Shown one piece after another: positions 10,166 to 21,430 of a stretch of DNA of 64,000 nt. The stretch covers positions 38,654,350 to 38,718,349 of the forward strand of contig CM046858.1 in NCBI GenBank assembly GCA_025617745.1, written 5' to 3'. Below the pieces are notes generated by a model. It saw only the letters and a program-made list of their open reading frames with translations, was not told the DNA's origin and did not search any database. This stretch comes from Heliocidaris erythrogramma. Its lineage: Eukaryota > Echinodermata > Echinoidea > Camarodonta > Echinometridae. Positions within the stretch are counted from its first letter, which is position 1; every line of letters begins with the position of its first letter. The translations under genes and the position numbers were made by a program.

Positions 10166-10765
10166 GTGAACAGTTTTGTGTCAGACCTCTGAGCGATACA
10201 ATGAAAGCCATGTTGTGTACATGAGAATGATGACAGAATGGTATATTGCAATATAAACACGGAGAAGGAAATATGCTTAATTGATAAAGCATTGGACAAA
10301 ATTGAAGAGAAAGTGACTGAAAGTTTACTAAAGGTCAATTTTGACAGTACATTGGATACATGTACATTTCATATCGAACTTTACTGGGAGCAATCAATTG
10401 TCAGAGATGTGTAATGTTCCCATTTGTGATGAACCTGTGCATAGGGGTGTCAGTGTTTTAGAAGTAAAAATTGATAATAATTACGGGTTATGCTGATGAT
10501 ACTGTAACTATATGTGTATACGGAGAATAGAGAACAACGCAAAAATTGCATTCATGATCTAAAAGAAGGCACTAGTTGCTAGCAAGGCAATATACTGGCT
10601 ATGTCAAGTCCTGTTTATGGAACAGAAACAAGGACAGAAAAGGGTTTAAAAAAAGGAGTCGAAAATATGTCATGGAGCAGTTTTAAGCCAAAAACCATGA
10701 AAAGAAAGGAAAAGAATTTTCCTTTCTTTACATCACAAGTGGGAACTTTAAACACAAGAATATAG

Positions 10766-10912
10766 GCCTACGCAGACGACTGTGTTATCTACTCCGACAT
10801 CAAGACACAACTCGACGCGACTAAACCTACAGGACGACTTGGACAGACTTTCTGCATTGTGTGGGAATTCGAGCCCGACCAGACGATTTATTATGTCATA
10901 CTTAATGCATGA
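10766..10912 (+). pseudogene. LINE reverse-transcriptase palm relic, unit 5, frameshifted
   Basis: Homologous to the unit 1 relic, with one inserted A (ACTAAACC) and one lost C in the GATCCCCG run, so the reading frame is broken inside the fragment. The neighbouring deaminase ORF is intact, so the relic decays while the deaminase does not. Confidence 0.5.
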
Positions 10913-11240
10913 AGTGTTCGAGCATGTATCGAGCATACACGAGCAGGTTTGTCAGTACGGTGACTTTTATAGAGTATAGAGCGGACACGATTTATCCAAC
11001 CCACAAAAAAATTAGATACCCCCCGAAAAAAAAAAAGAAAAGAAAAAAAAAAAAAAAACAGTTTTTATTAAATAATATATGGCATATGTCGATATATTTT
11101 CCATTTTTATTTTTTATTACTTATAAGTATATAATTTCTGTAAGTATAAGTTTTTATATTTTTTGGGCTCCAAACTGACTAAACGCACAAAATCTTTACC
11201 GTTGGACGTTTGTACTTTTGATTGTACTCCAAGATCGTGA

Positions 11241-12378
11241 ATGAGGAGCATCAATCTGCCCTCCCCACAGATTGTTTTCTACAATCATAACCGTGGTCGA
11301 AAACAGTCTGCTGTTTTAATTTCATACGATCTTAACAGCACTCCCAACGGCAACGAACAAAATGAATTCGAGTCTGTTGACTTTGATTTCATATTTCCAG
11401 ATGGGGGTGGAATAGGGAAACGAGTAATCGCTGCTACTTATTCTGAACGTAAGCATGCTGAAGAGAGGGTGTTAGATTCATTTGAGCTGCATTTAAAAAA
11501 TCTGTGCGGGAACAAGTGTTATAAACTAAGGTTGTTTACGTATTATTCATGCTGTAATAAATGTACCCTTAGAGTGGAAGAATTTGTGAAGGAAATGCAA
11601 TGTTACTGTGAGAAGGTGGAACTTTCTATCGAATATGCTGAAACGTACTACTCGCCAAGGATGACAAGCCAAGAATCCGAACGGGCATTTGAAAATTTCC
11701 TTGCTCTTCAAGACAAGCTGACAGATGTCACCGTATGTCGTAAGACCAATGCCCTCTCGAAAACAAATTTCTTTTATCATGAAATGGAAAGTAAGACCCG
11801 TATGAACTACGAAGATACATTCTCAAGCATCATTCGACCATCTTGTAGATCTGTTAATAAAAGATTTTGCAAAAACTGGGTTTGTTATATTCCTGGAAAG
11901 GGTGGATTACATCTATACCCCTTTTAATCAATCTTCCTCCAGTTTTGAAATACAACCACGACGGTGCTTGCACCAAAATAGTAGAAAACGGGATAAAAAT
12001 GGGCCATTGCATTTTTCAATTTCCGATGGCATCAGTGATATTGAGGTGAAGCCCTTTGTATTCCTGTCCTCCTATGATGGTTGCTTTACTTTGCCTTTTG
12101 AGTCCTGTCAAAAAACCAAAGTGGAAGCAGGAAATGAAAAGATCGTTATAAACAATGAATGCATAGCTTTAAAAAATGCCATTCCGTACAGTGGGTATAT
12201 ACTACATGGAAAAACAATTGACTTAGAATTGGGTTTTTGTGAAAATCCGTACGTTGAATACGAAGACAAAGATACACTACTTCCTAATCCCACATTTCAG
12301 GACAATTTTCTTGAGAGTCAAGTAGTTGAAATCATACCTAAAAGAATAAAGGATCAAAATGACAGGGAACTTTGGTAA
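11241..12378 (+). pseudogene. AID/APOBEC-like deaminase, array copy 6, double frameshift
   Basis: Homologous to the 379-residue genes over its full length but broken twice. One C is missing from the C5 run near 11918, so translation stops after ...HLYPF (residue 228). One G is missing from the G4 run near 11990. The two losses do not restore the frame. The deaminase core (residues 1-165) is upstream of both lesions and still readable, so a 228-residue truncated protein is possible. Changes include R90G, S93C, P291Q, K307E and D335E; the last is shared with copies 7 and 8, which makes this copy intermediate between the left and right subgroups. Both lesions are in homopolymers, so an assembly error must be excluded. 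Confidence 0.75.
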
Positions 12379-12625
12379 GTGAACAGTTTTGTGTCAGACC
12401 TCTGAGCGATACAATGAAAGCCATGTTGTATACATGAGAATGATGACAGAATGGTATATTGCAATATGAACACGGAGAAGGAAATATGCTTAATTGATAA
12501 AGCATTGGACAAAATTGATGAGAAAGTGACTGAAAGTTTACTAAAGGTCAATTTTGACAGTGCATTGGATACATGTACATTTCATATCGAACTTTACTGG
12601 GAGCAATCAATTGTCAGAGATTTGT

Positions 12626-12926
12626 AAAATCAGCACTGATTTTCTTATTTACTATATAAATCTATATACCTACCTATTATGCCTGTAGTCTTGACTACGG
12701 GACCCTTCGAGAATTATCACACATGTGTCCAATATTGTGCGCACCCCCCGTAATCCTATTGTCCCCTTTGCCACTCACGCGCGTCAATACGCTACGGCCA
12801 TCTTCCTCTTTTGCGAGCAACCCCAAGAAGAAACATGTTGCTTGCAAGGAGCGGGGAAGGAGGGAGGGTCATAGGTAGGTATATAGATTTATATAGTAAA
12901 TAAGAAAATCAGTGCTGATTTTTACA
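12626..12926. mobile_element. 300-bp palindrome-ended derivative of a DIRS terminus
   Basis: Ends are ~50-bp inverted repeats: AAAATCAGCACTGATTTT at 12626 and its complement near 12926, each followed by an AT-rich strand and a TATACCTACC/GGTAGGTATA motif. The interior (12676-12812) is the reverse complement of the element's other end (15110-15255). It may be a small non-autonomous derivative nested at the element's end, or an extended terminal repeat created by the DIRS replication mechanism. Confidence 0.55.
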
Positions 12927-12942
12927 AATTTACTGCAATAAA

Positions 12943-13450
12943 TCATATATACCTACCTATTATGCCAGACCAGCGCCAACTCAAAAGACCGGGAGGCATG
13001 TTTCGAGCAAAGGAAATAGGATTACACCAAAGACTACAAAGAAGACCAGCGGCCTTCAAGGTGGCTGACGCAAACAAAGCTTCACCTGCGGGAATATCCC
13101 TAAGGTAGCAAGAAATGAAGGAATTGGGCGAACGCCAATAAGCAGCCTTCAAAATATCAACAAGCGCCACACCTTGAAACAGAGCCCAAGAAGTGCTGAC
13201 ACTACGAGTATCATGAGCACGAGGCTTACTGTCGGATAAAAAGAGCCTCTGTGCCAGCGGCCCTAATAGCTTCAACGATCCATCTAGAAATGGAATCAAG
13301 AGAGGCAGGAGAAAAAGGCTCTCTAGTGATCAGAAACAACTGATCATCCTTACGATAAGACTTAGTCTTATCAATATACCATTTGAGAGCCCTAACAGGA
13401 CACCAAACTTGTCCTCACGCACCGAAGAAAGGTCAGAAAGGGACAAAGAA
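12943..13450 (-). pseudogene. DIRS-type tyrosine recombinase, C-terminal fragment
   Basis: On the minus strand, a frame ending near 13300 reads KWYIDKTKSYRKDDQLFL (core-binding to catalytic region) and then shifts into a frame with KPRAHDTRSVSTSWALF and, ~30 residues later, SCYLRDI. H-D-T-R is the HxxR box and the tyrosine of CYLRD is the expected nucleophile of DIRS/Ngaro recombinases, which integrate circular DNA intermediates. A frameshift near 13270 (A-L-F/L-F-L) breaks the gene. The N-terminal part is deleted, joined directly to gag-like sequence near 13450. Confidence 0.75.
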
Positions 13451-13469
13451 AAATCTCAACAGGACGGAG

Positions 13470-14696
13470 GTAGCTGTCTGATTCTTCACCAACAGTCTCC
13501 TCGCCCGGCGGAGCCCCAAGGGCCGCGGGAATAGGAGGCACATGCGAATCAGTCTCAGACAAAGAGGAATCAATCACAAAAGGCTGATCAGACTCAAAGC
13601 GAGATCCCTGAATAGGGACAGAAGTCAGGGTTGAAGAAGCCGGTACAAAGGACCAACCCTGATTCTGAGCAAAAGCCCGCATCATACTGAACATGTCAGC
13701 TTGAGAGGAGCTAGCCGGGTCAGCCAGGCCAGACGGGCAAGAGGCCGGCAAAGCCTTGCCGCTTTTCGCCTTCTTCTTGGCCTTTTCTTGGCTGGCTCGA
13801 CAATAGTCGTAGCCGAAACCCTTTTCTTAGAACGCTTAATCGGATTCGTTCGGATCCCCGAAGCCTCTTCGGAAACACGAACCGATTCCTCCGCGGAGGG
13901 ACGTTCACTTCCCATAAAGGGATTGGAGCGCTCATGGCGTAAGCCTAGAGAATCGCCCAAATCACCCATATTGGCTAGGCAAGAAGATGCCGTAGCCATG
14001 GGTTGGGAGCTAAAAGCTCCCAGTGCGTGGGCAGACCGAGATGACTCGGTATGTGCCCGATGACTACTAAAGGCATGTGAACCCACTATTGGACCGCTCG
14101 AAAGCAGCAATAGGGGAGCACTAGTAGTCACGCACTCAGGTGAAAACACCTGTTGCTCCGAAGAGCGTCCATAATTGTTAGCTCGAGCATTCCCATCAGC
14201 TGGCAACTGAGACAGCCCAGAAAGTACTCGTTCCCCCATATGGCGTTTGCCGGGGCTAGGGTTTGAGAACCCAGACCAACATGGACTAAGCCCGTGGGTT
14301 GCCCTGCAGTAGTGGGGCGCGTCTCCCCTAACGGATCAGAGCGAGTGAACGCTACCGTACGGGAAACAACAGCCCCCCCCCCCCCTCTGGTCTCAGCGAC
14401 CGGGGGATTGGATTCGAGATATCCAAACCACTAGAATCTGACGCCACCCACCCCGAAACCACAGGCTTCGGAGTTGACAATCCCGATTCAGTTAACGCCA
14501 CCCGTCCCGAAGCCGCAAGCTCCGAAACTGGCAAACTCTGCAAGGGAACACCACTAGGCAACTTACCTTTAGCCCTCCTCCCTCCCCCGCGTACCGCTGT
14601 ACTCGGGGGAGTTCTGGAAGGCCGAGTCGTCTTGCTAGACAACTCTTCGGAAGAAGCAGGTCTCCTTGACCCAGCTGCTTCTTCTTCCGAATTCAT
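13470..14696 (-). pseudogene. DIRS-like gag/ORF1 remnant (copy A)
   Basis: Starts with MNSEEEAAGSRRPASSEE at 14696 on the minus strand, runs to a poly-C tract near 14370 that breaks the frame, and continues as the frame 14239-13682 (Ser/Ala-rich, with a basic cluster KKRPRRRRK), then as 13751-13392 (SSLSETDSHVPPIPAALG). The parts align in order with the gag of the second DIRS element (26509-24744), so they are one ORF with frameshifts. It is low-complexity, proline/serine-rich and basic, as expected of a nucleic-acid-binding structural protein. Confidence 0.6.
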
Positions 14697-14739
14697 ACCA
14701 CTGCAATAAAACAGACAATAAAGTATACTTTTCAAATTA

Positions 14740-15287
14740 AGAAATACTTCAACTGAATGCAGTAAATAAAACTAAAGTTTATTTGGGAGATACGCACTAA
14801 AGAAATTTTCACAGCCTAAAAACCGTAAGAACAAACACCGAACCCGAAGGCTCGGTGACAAACGGAAACACCCGCAAACACGGAAATATCTACGTGGGGC
14901 TGACCGTGAAAGAGAAAAATAAATGCCAAGAAAGGGAATCAAAAAATCCCTTGCAATCGGCAAGAGTGACTAATAAAACACAAAGTACTATAATCTAAAC
15001 GAATATAGGTACCTAAAAGTGCTTTAACTATGTGAAAAAGCGCACCAAAAAGATACTATACGACCTGATTTCGGGAGCGCTGTGAGTATACGTCCTAACT
15101 CGTCGGGGGCGAGCAAGAAAGAGGAAGATGGCCGTAGCGTATTGACGCGCGTGAGTGGCAAAGGGGACAATAGGATTACGGGGGGTGCGCACAATATTGT
15201 GACACATGTGTGATAATTCTCGAAGGGGTCCCGTAGTCAAGACTACAGGCATAATAGGTAGGTATATATGATTTATTGCAGTAAATG
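14740..15287 (-). mobile_element. 5' non-coding end of DIRS-like element A
   Basis: No convincing ORF. It holds the element's right terminus (GGCATAATAGGTAGG onward, ending GCAGTAAA at 15287) and a stretch (15100-15255) that recurs inverted at 12676-12812 and directly at 26880-27080. It probably carries the promoter of the minus-strand transcript. Confidence 0.55.
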
Positions 15288-15644
15288 TGTAATGTTACCA
15301 TTTGTGATGAACCTGTGCATAGGGGTGTCAGTGTTTTAGAAGTAAAAATTGATAATAATTACGGGTTATGCTGATGATACTGTAACTATATATGTGTATA
15401 CGGAGAATAGAGAACAACGCAAAAATTGCATTCATGATCTGAAAGATGGCACTAGTTGCTAGCAAGGCAATATACTGGCTATGTCAAGTCCTGTTTATGG
15501 AACAGAAACAAGGACAGAAAAGGGTTTAAAAAAAGAGTCGAAAATATGTCATGGAGCAGTTTTAAGCCAAAAACCATGAAAAGAAAGGAAAAGAATTTTC
15601 CTTTCTTTACATCACAAGTGGGAACTTTAAACACAAGAATATAG

Positions 15645-15793
15645 GCCTACGCAGACGACTGTGTTATCTACTCCGACATCAAGACACAACTCGACGCGAC
15701 TAACCTATACAGGACGACTTGGACAGACTTTCTGCATTGTGTGGGAATTCGATCCCCGACCAGACGATTTATTATGTCATACTTAATGCATGA
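15645..15793 (+). pseudogene. LINE reverse-transcriptase palm relic, unit 6
   Basis: The array sequence resumes after the DIRS insertion and carries the usual relic. A two-base insertion (CTATACAGG for CTACAGG) breaks its frame. Confidence 0.5.
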
Positions 15794-16122
15794 AGTGTTC
15801 GAGCATGTATCGAGCATACACGAGCAGGTTTGTCAGGACGGTGATTTTTATAGAGTATAGAGCGGACACGATTTATCCAACCCCCCAAAAAATTAGATAC
15901 CCCCCGAAAAAAAAAAAAAAAAGAAAAAAAAGAAAAAAACAGTTTTTATTAAATAATATATGGCATATGTCGATATATTTTCCATTTTTTATTTTTTATT
16001 ACTTATAAGTATATAATTTCTGTAAGTATAAGTTTTTATATTTTTTGGGCTCCAAACTGACTAAACGCACAAAATCTTTACCGTTGGACGTTTGTACTTT
16101 TGATTGTACTCCAAGATCGTGA

Positions 16123-17262
16123 ATGAGGAGCATCAATCTGCCCTCCCCACAGATTGTTTTCTACAATCATAACCGTGGTCGAAAACAGTCTGCTGTTTTA
16201 ATTTCATACGATCTTAACAGCACTCCCAACGGCAACGAACAAAATGAATTCGAGTCTTTTGACTTTGATTTCATATTTCCAGATGGGGGTGGAATAGGGA
16301 AACGAGTAATCGCTGCTACTCATTCTGAACGTAAGCATGCTGAAGAGAGGGTGTTAGATTCATTTGAGCTGCATTTCAAAAATCTGTGCCGGAACAAGTC
16401 TTATAAACTAAGGTTGTTTACGTATTATTCATGCTGTAATAAATGTACCCTTAGAGTGGAAGAATTTGTGAAGGAAATGCAATGTTACTGTGAGAAGGTG
16501 GAACTTTCTATCGAATATGCTGAAACGTACTACTCGCCAAGGATGACAAGCCAAGAATCCGAACGGGCATTTGAAAATTTCCTTGCTCTTCAAGACAAGC
16601 TGACAGATGTCACCGTATGTCGTAAGACCAATGCCCTCTCGAAAACAAATTTCTTTTATCATGAAATGGAAAGTAAGACCCGTATGAACTACGAAGATAC
16701 ATTCTCAAGCATCATTCGACCATCTTGTAGATCTGTTAATAAAAGATTTTGCAAAAACTGGGTTTGTTATATTCCTGGAAAGGGTGGATTACATCTATAC
16801 CCCCTTTTAATCAATCTTCCTCCAGTTTTGAAATACAACCACGACGGTGCTTGCACCAAAATAGTAGAAAACTGGGATAAAAATGGGCCATTGCATTTTT
16901 CAATTTCCGATGGCATCAGTGATATTGAGGTGAAGCCCTTTGTATTCCTGTCCTCCTATGATGGTTGCTTTACTTTGCCTTTTGAGTCCTGTCCAAAAAC
17001 CAAAGTGGAAGCAGGAAATGAAAAGATCGTTATAAACAATAAATGCATAGCTTTAAAAAATGCCATTCCGTACAGTGGGTATATACTACATGGAAAAACA
17101 ATTGACTTAGAATTGGGCTTTTGTGAAAATCCGTACCTTGAATACGAAGACAAAGATACACTACTTCCTAATCCCACATTTCAGGACAATTTTCTTGAGA
17201 GTCAAGTAGTTGAAATCATACCTAAAAGAATAAAGGATCAAAATGACAGGGAACTTTGGTAA
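16123..17262 (+). CDS. AID/APOBEC-like cytidine deaminase, array copy 7 (variant subgroup)
   Basis: A full-length 379-residue copy with all zinc and catalytic residues. It differs from copies 1-4 at V46F, Y67H, L85F, G251W, D335E and V339L. Y67H and L85F flank the H72-A-E74 motif, and G251W is a drastic change in the unassigned C-terminal half. The start context (TGA-ATG), acceptor and donor are as in copy 1. Copy 8 has the same changes, so copies 7 and 8 form a distinct subgroup. Confidence 0.82.
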   Translation: MRSINLPSPQIVFYNHNRGRKQSAVLISYDLNSTPNGNEQNEFESFDFDFIFPDGGGIGKRVIAATHSERKHAEERVLDSFELHFKNLCRNKSYKLRLFTYYSCCNKCTLRVEEFVKEMQCYCEKVELSIEYAETYYSPRMTSQESERAFENFLALQDKLTDVTVCRKTNALSKTNFFYHEMESKTRMNYEDTFSSIIRPSCRSVNKRFCKNWVCYIPGKGGLHLYPLLINLPPVLKYNHDGACTKIVENWDKNGPLHFSISDGISDIEVKPFVFLSSYDGCFTLPFESCPKTKVEAGNEKIVINNKCIALKNAIPYSGYILHGKTIDLELGFCENPYLEYEDKDTLLPNPTFQDNFLESQVVEIIPKRIKDQNDRELW

Positions 17263-17524
17263 GTGAACAGTTTTGTGTCAGACCTCTGAGCGATACAATG
17301 AAAGCCATGTTGTGTACATGAGAATGATGACAGAATGGTATATTGCAATATAAACACGGAGAGGGAAATATGCTTAATTGATAAAGCATTGGACAAAATT
17401 GATGAGAAAGTGACTGAAAGTTTACTAAAGGTCAATTTTGACAGTACATTGGATACATGTACATTTCATATCGAACTTTACTGGGAGCAATCAATTGTCA
17501 GAGATGTGTAATGTTCCCATTTGT

Positions 17525-17695
17525 GCAAGGCCGTACGCAGAAATTTTTTCCTAGGGGGGCAAGATGATCGCTTTCAATATTGAAACATTTAAAAGTCTCA
17601 AACCCGATTAAAAAAAAATATGATTTTGAAATTTCTGGGGGGGGGGGGGGCAACTGTCAATCTGCCCCCCCCCCCCCCGCTGCGTGCGGCCTTGC
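17525..17695. mobile_element. 171-bp MITE, GCAAGGCC-type termini, unit 7
   Basis: Inserted into the unit trailer. Terminal inverted repeats are GCAAGGCCGTACGCAG and CTGCGTGCGGCCTTGC (one mismatch). The flanking direct repeat is ATTTGT (17519-17524 and 17696-17701); uninterrupted units have this word once. The interior has long G and C tracts that could fold together. No coding capacity. Confidence 0.85.
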
Positions 17696-18020
17696 ATTTG
17701 TGATGAACCTTTGCATAGGGGTGTCAGTGTTTTAGAAGTAAAAATTGATAATAATTACGGGTTATGCTGATGGTACTGTAACTATATGTGTATACGGAGA
17801 ATAGAGAACAACGCAAAAATTGGCACTAGTTGCTAGCAAGGCAATATACTGGCTATGTCAAGTCCTGTTTTTGAACAGAAACAAGGACAGAAAAGGGTAA
17901 AAAAAAAAAAGAGTCGAAAATATGTCATGGAGCAGTTTTAAGCCAAAAACCATGAAAAGAAAGGAAAAGAATTTTCCTTTCTTTACATCACAAGTGGGAA
18001 CTTTAAACACAAGAATATAG

Positions 18021-18165
18021 GCCTACGCAGACGACTGTGTTATCTACTCCGACATCAAGACAACTCGACGCGACTAACCTACAGGACGACTTGGACAGAC
18101 TTTCTGCATTGTGTGGGAATTCGATCCCCGACCAGACGATTTATTATGTCATACTTTATGCATGA
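18021..18165 (+). pseudogene. LINE reverse-transcriptase palm relic, unit 7
   Basis: Same relic with a two-base deletion (AAGACAACTC for AAGACACAACTC) that breaks the frame. The deletion is shared with unit 8. Confidence 0.5.
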
Positions 18166-18490
18166 AGTGTTCGAGCATGTATCGAGCATACACGAGCAGG
18201 TTTGTCAGGACGGTGACTTTTATAGAGTATAGAGCGGACACGATTTATCCAACGCCCCCCCCCCCCCCCAAAAAAAAAAAAAAAGAAAAGAAAAGGAAAA
18301 AAGAGAAAAAAATTATTAAATAATACATGGCATATGTCGATATATTTTCCATTTTTTATTTTTTATTTTTTTTAAGTATATAAATTTCTGTAAGTATAAG
18401 TTTTTATATTTTTTGGGCTCCAAACTGACTAAACGCACAAAATCTTTACCGTTGGACGTTTGTACTTTTGATTGTACTCCAAGATCGTGA

Positions 18491-19630
18491 ATGAGGAGCA
18501 TCAATCTGCCCTCCCCACAGATTGTTTTCTACAATCATAACCGTGGTCGAAAACAGTCTGCTGTTTTAATTTCATACGATCTTAACAGCACTCCCAACGG
18601 CAACGAACAAAATGAATTCGAGTCTTTTGACTTTGATTTCATATTTCCAGATGGGGGTGGAATAGGGAAACGAGTAATCGCTGCTACTCATTCTGAACGT
18701 AAGCATGCTGAAGAGAGGGTGTTAGATTCATTTGAGCTGCATTTCAAAAATCTGTGCCGGAACAAGTCTTATAAACTAAGGTTGTTTACGTATTATTCAT
18801 GCTGTAATAAATGTACCCTTAGAGTGGAAGAATTTGTGAAGGAAATGCAATGTTACTGTGAGAAGGTGGAACTTTCTATCGAATATGCTGAAACGTACTA
18901 CTCGCCAAGGATGACAAGCCAAGAATCCGAACGGGCATTTGAAAATTTCCTTGCTCTTCAAGACAAGCTGACAGATGTCACCGTATGTCGTAAGACCAAT
19001 GCCCTCTCGAAAACAAATTTCTTTTATCATGAAATGGAAAGTAAGACCCGTATGAACTACGAAGATACATTCTCAAGCATCATTCGACCATCTTGTAGAT
19101 CTGTTAATAAAAGATTTTGCAAAAACTGGGTTTGTTATATTCCTGGAAAGGGTGGATTACATCTATACCCCCTTTTAATCAATCTTCCTCCAGTTTTGAA
19201 ATACAACCACGACGGTGCTTGCACCAAAATAGTAGAAAACTGGGATAAAAATGGGCCATTGCATTTTTCAATTTCCGATGGCATCAGTGATATTGAGGTG
19301 AAGCCCTTTGTATTCCTGTCCTCCTATGATGGTTGCTTTACTTTGCCTTTTGAGTCCTGTCCAAAAACCAAAGTGGAAGCAGGAAATGAAAAGATCGTTA
19401 TAAACAATAAATGCATAGCTTTAAAAAATGCCATTCCGTACAGTGGGTATATACTACATGGAAAAACAATTGACTTAGAATTGGGCTTTTGTGAAAATCC
19501 GTACCTTGAATACGAAGACAAAGATACACTACTTCCTAATCCCACATTTCAGGACAATTTTCTTGAGAGTCAAGTAGTTGAAATCATACCTAAAAGAATA
19601 AAGGATCAAAATGACAGGGAACTTTGGTAA
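18491..19630 (+). CDS. AID/APOBEC-like cytidine deaminase, array copy 8 (variant subgroup)
   Basis: Its 379-residue product is identical to copy 7, including F46, H67, F85, W251, E335 and L339. The deaminase core is intact. It shares the flanking MITE and the RT-relic deletion with unit 7, which fixes the order of events: substitutions and MITE insertion came first, duplication of the whole unit later. It is the last intact copy in the array. Confidence 0.82.
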   Translation: MRSINLPSPQIVFYNHNRGRKQSAVLISYDLNSTPNGNEQNEFESFDFDFIFPDGGGIGKRVIAATHSERKHAEERVLDSFELHFKNLCRNKSYKLRLFTYYSCCNKCTLRVEEFVKEMQCYCEKVELSIEYAETYYSPRMTSQESERAFENFLALQDKLTDVTVCRKTNALSKTNFFYHEMESKTRMNYEDTFSSIIRPSCRSVNKRFCKNWVCYIPGKGGLHLYPLLINLPPVLKYNHDGACTKIVENWDKNGPLHFSISDGISDIEVKPFVFLSSYDGCFTLPFESCPKTKVEAGNEKIVINNKCIALKNAIPYSGYILHGKTIDLELGFCENPYLEYEDKDTLLPNPTFQDNFLESQVVEIIPKRIKDQNDRELW

Positions 19631-19892
19631 GTGAACAGTTTTGTGTCAGACCTCTGAGCGATACAATGAAAGCCATGTTGTGTACATGAGAATGATGACA
19701 GAATGGTATATTGCAATATAAACACGGAGAGGGAAATATGCTTAATTGATAAAGCATTGGACAAAATTGATGAGAAAGTGACTGAAAGTTTACTAAAGGT
19801 CAATTTTGACAGTACATTGGATACATGTACATTTCATATCGAACTTTACTGGGAGCAATCAATTGTCAGAGATGTGTAATGTTCCCATTTGT

Positions 19893-20077
19893 GCAAGGCC
19901 GTACGCAGAAATTTTTTCCTAGGGGGCAAGATGATCGCTTTCAATATTGAAACATTTAAAAGTCTCAAACCCGATTAAAAAAAAATATGATTTTGAAATT
20001 TCTGGGGGGGGGGGGGGGGGGGGGGGGCAACTGTCAATCTGCCCCCCCCCCCCCCCCCCCGCTGCGTGCGGCCTTGC
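19893..20077. mobile_element. 185-bp MITE, same insertion as unit 7
   Basis: Same element, orientation and ATTTGT duplication (19887-19892 and 20078-20083) as in unit 7, but with longer poly-G and poly-C runs. It was copied with the unit and not inserted again. Confidence 0.85.
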
Positions 20078-20402
20078 ATTTGTGATGAACCTTTGCATAG
20101 GGGTGTCAGTGTTTTAGAAGTAAAAATTGATAATAATTACGGGTTATGCTGATGGTACTGTAACTATATGTGTATACGGAGAATAGAGAACAACGCAAAA
20201 ATTGGCACTAGTTGCTAGCAAGGCAATATACTGGCTATGTCAAGTCCTGTTTTTGAACAGAAACAAGGACAGAAAAGGGTAAAAAAAAAAAAGAGTCGAA
20301 AATATGTCATGGAGCAGTTTTAAGCCAAAAACCATGAAAAGAAAGGAAAAGAATTTTCCTTTCTTTACATCACAAGTGGGAACTTTAAACACAAGAATAT
20401 AG

Positions 20403-20547
20403 GCCTACGCAGACGACTGTGTTATCTACTCCGACATCAAGACAACTCGACGCGACTAACCTACAGGACGACTTGGACAGACTTTCTGCATTGTGTGGGA
20501 ATTCGATCCCCGACCAGACGATTTATTATGTCATACTTTATGCATGA
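20403..20547 (+). pseudogene. LINE reverse-transcriptase palm relic, unit 8
   Basis: Identical in structure to the unit 7 relic, with the same two-base deletion. Confidence 0.5.
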
Positions 20548-20869
20548 AGTGTTCGAGCATGTATCGAGCATACACGAGCAGGTTTGTCAGGACGGTGACT
20601 TTTATAGAGTATAGAGCGGACACGATTTATCCAACGCCCCCCCCCCCCAAAAAAAAAAAAAAAGAAAAGAAAAGGAAAAAAGAGAAAAAAATTATTAAAT
20701 AATACATGGCATATGTCGATATATTTTCCATTTTTTATTTTTTATTTTTTTTAAGTATATAAATTTCTGTAAGTATAAGTTTTTATATTTTTTGGGCTCC
20801 AAACTGACTAAACGCACAAAATCTTTACCGTTGGACGTTTGTACTTTTGATTGTACTCCAAGATCGTGA

Positions 20870-20957
20870 ATGAGGAGCATCAATCTGCCCTTCCCACAGA
20901 TTGTTTTCTACAATCATAACCGTGGTCGAAAACAGTCTGCTATTTTAATTTCATACG
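20870..20957 (+). pseudogene. Truncated deaminase, array copy 9
   Basis: The leader and first 29 codons of the deaminase gene are recognisable (start at 20870, TGA-ATG context kept). Homology stops at CATACG (20957), before the catalytic motif, and unrelated sequence follows. The unit trailer resumes at ~21150, so the rest of the gene was replaced or deleted. Confidence 0.85.
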
Positions 20958-21149
20958 GAATTTCATATGGAATTAAATCAAGTGAAGTGCAAGCGTGCAC
21001 AAGTTAGTGTGTACTGACGTCGACGGTATGTACACGTCGAGTGAAATCTAAAATGATCAGAACTGTAGTCAACATGGGCAGTCGACGACGTTGACATGCG
21101 CGAATTAGTCGACTGGGACGAAGTACTAGTCCACTGCTTCTAAAAGTCC
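20958..21149. other. Foreign 190-bp filler replacing the deaminase body of unit 9
   Basis: The sequence is unlike the array and richer in CpG (GTCGAC and ACGTCGA recur). No ORF or terminal repeats were found. It may be filler from a deletion repair or a fragment of another element. Confidence 0.4.
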
Positions 21150-21430
21150 CTAATAATTACGGGTTATGCTGATGGTACTGTAACTATATGTGTATACGGA
21201 GAATAGAGAACAACGCAAAAATTGCATTCATGATCTAAAAGATGGCACTAGTTGCTAGCAAGGCAATATACTGGCTATTGTCAAGTCCTGTATATGGAAC
21301 AGAAACAAGGACAGAAAAGGGTTTTAAAAAAAAGGGTCGAAAATATGTCATGGAGCAGTTTTAAGCCAAAAACCATGAAAAGAAATGAAAAGAATTTTCC
21401 TTTCTTTACATCACAAGTGGGAACTTTAAA

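Larger units (their letters stand above)
12622..15287 (-). mobile_element. Decayed, internally deleted DIRS-like retrotransposon inside unit 6
   Basis: The array sequence is interrupted after GTCAGAGAT (12621) and resumes at TGTGTAATG (~15286), with no obvious target duplication, as expected of tyrosine-recombinase retroelements. Both ends carry inverted copies of a terminus with GTAGGTATATATGATTTATTGC. Read on the minus strand the order is terminus, gag-like N-terminal part, deletion, tyrosine-recombinase C-terminal part, terminus. RT and RNase H are missing, so it cannot move by itself. Related gag sequence recurs in the larger element at 22.5-27.1 kb. Confidence 0.8.

Noticed and set aside
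13701-14063. 120-codon + ORF opposite DIRS gag A
   Set aside because: Antisense shadow of a low-complexity gag. The minus frame matches the gag of element B and the plus frame matches nothing.
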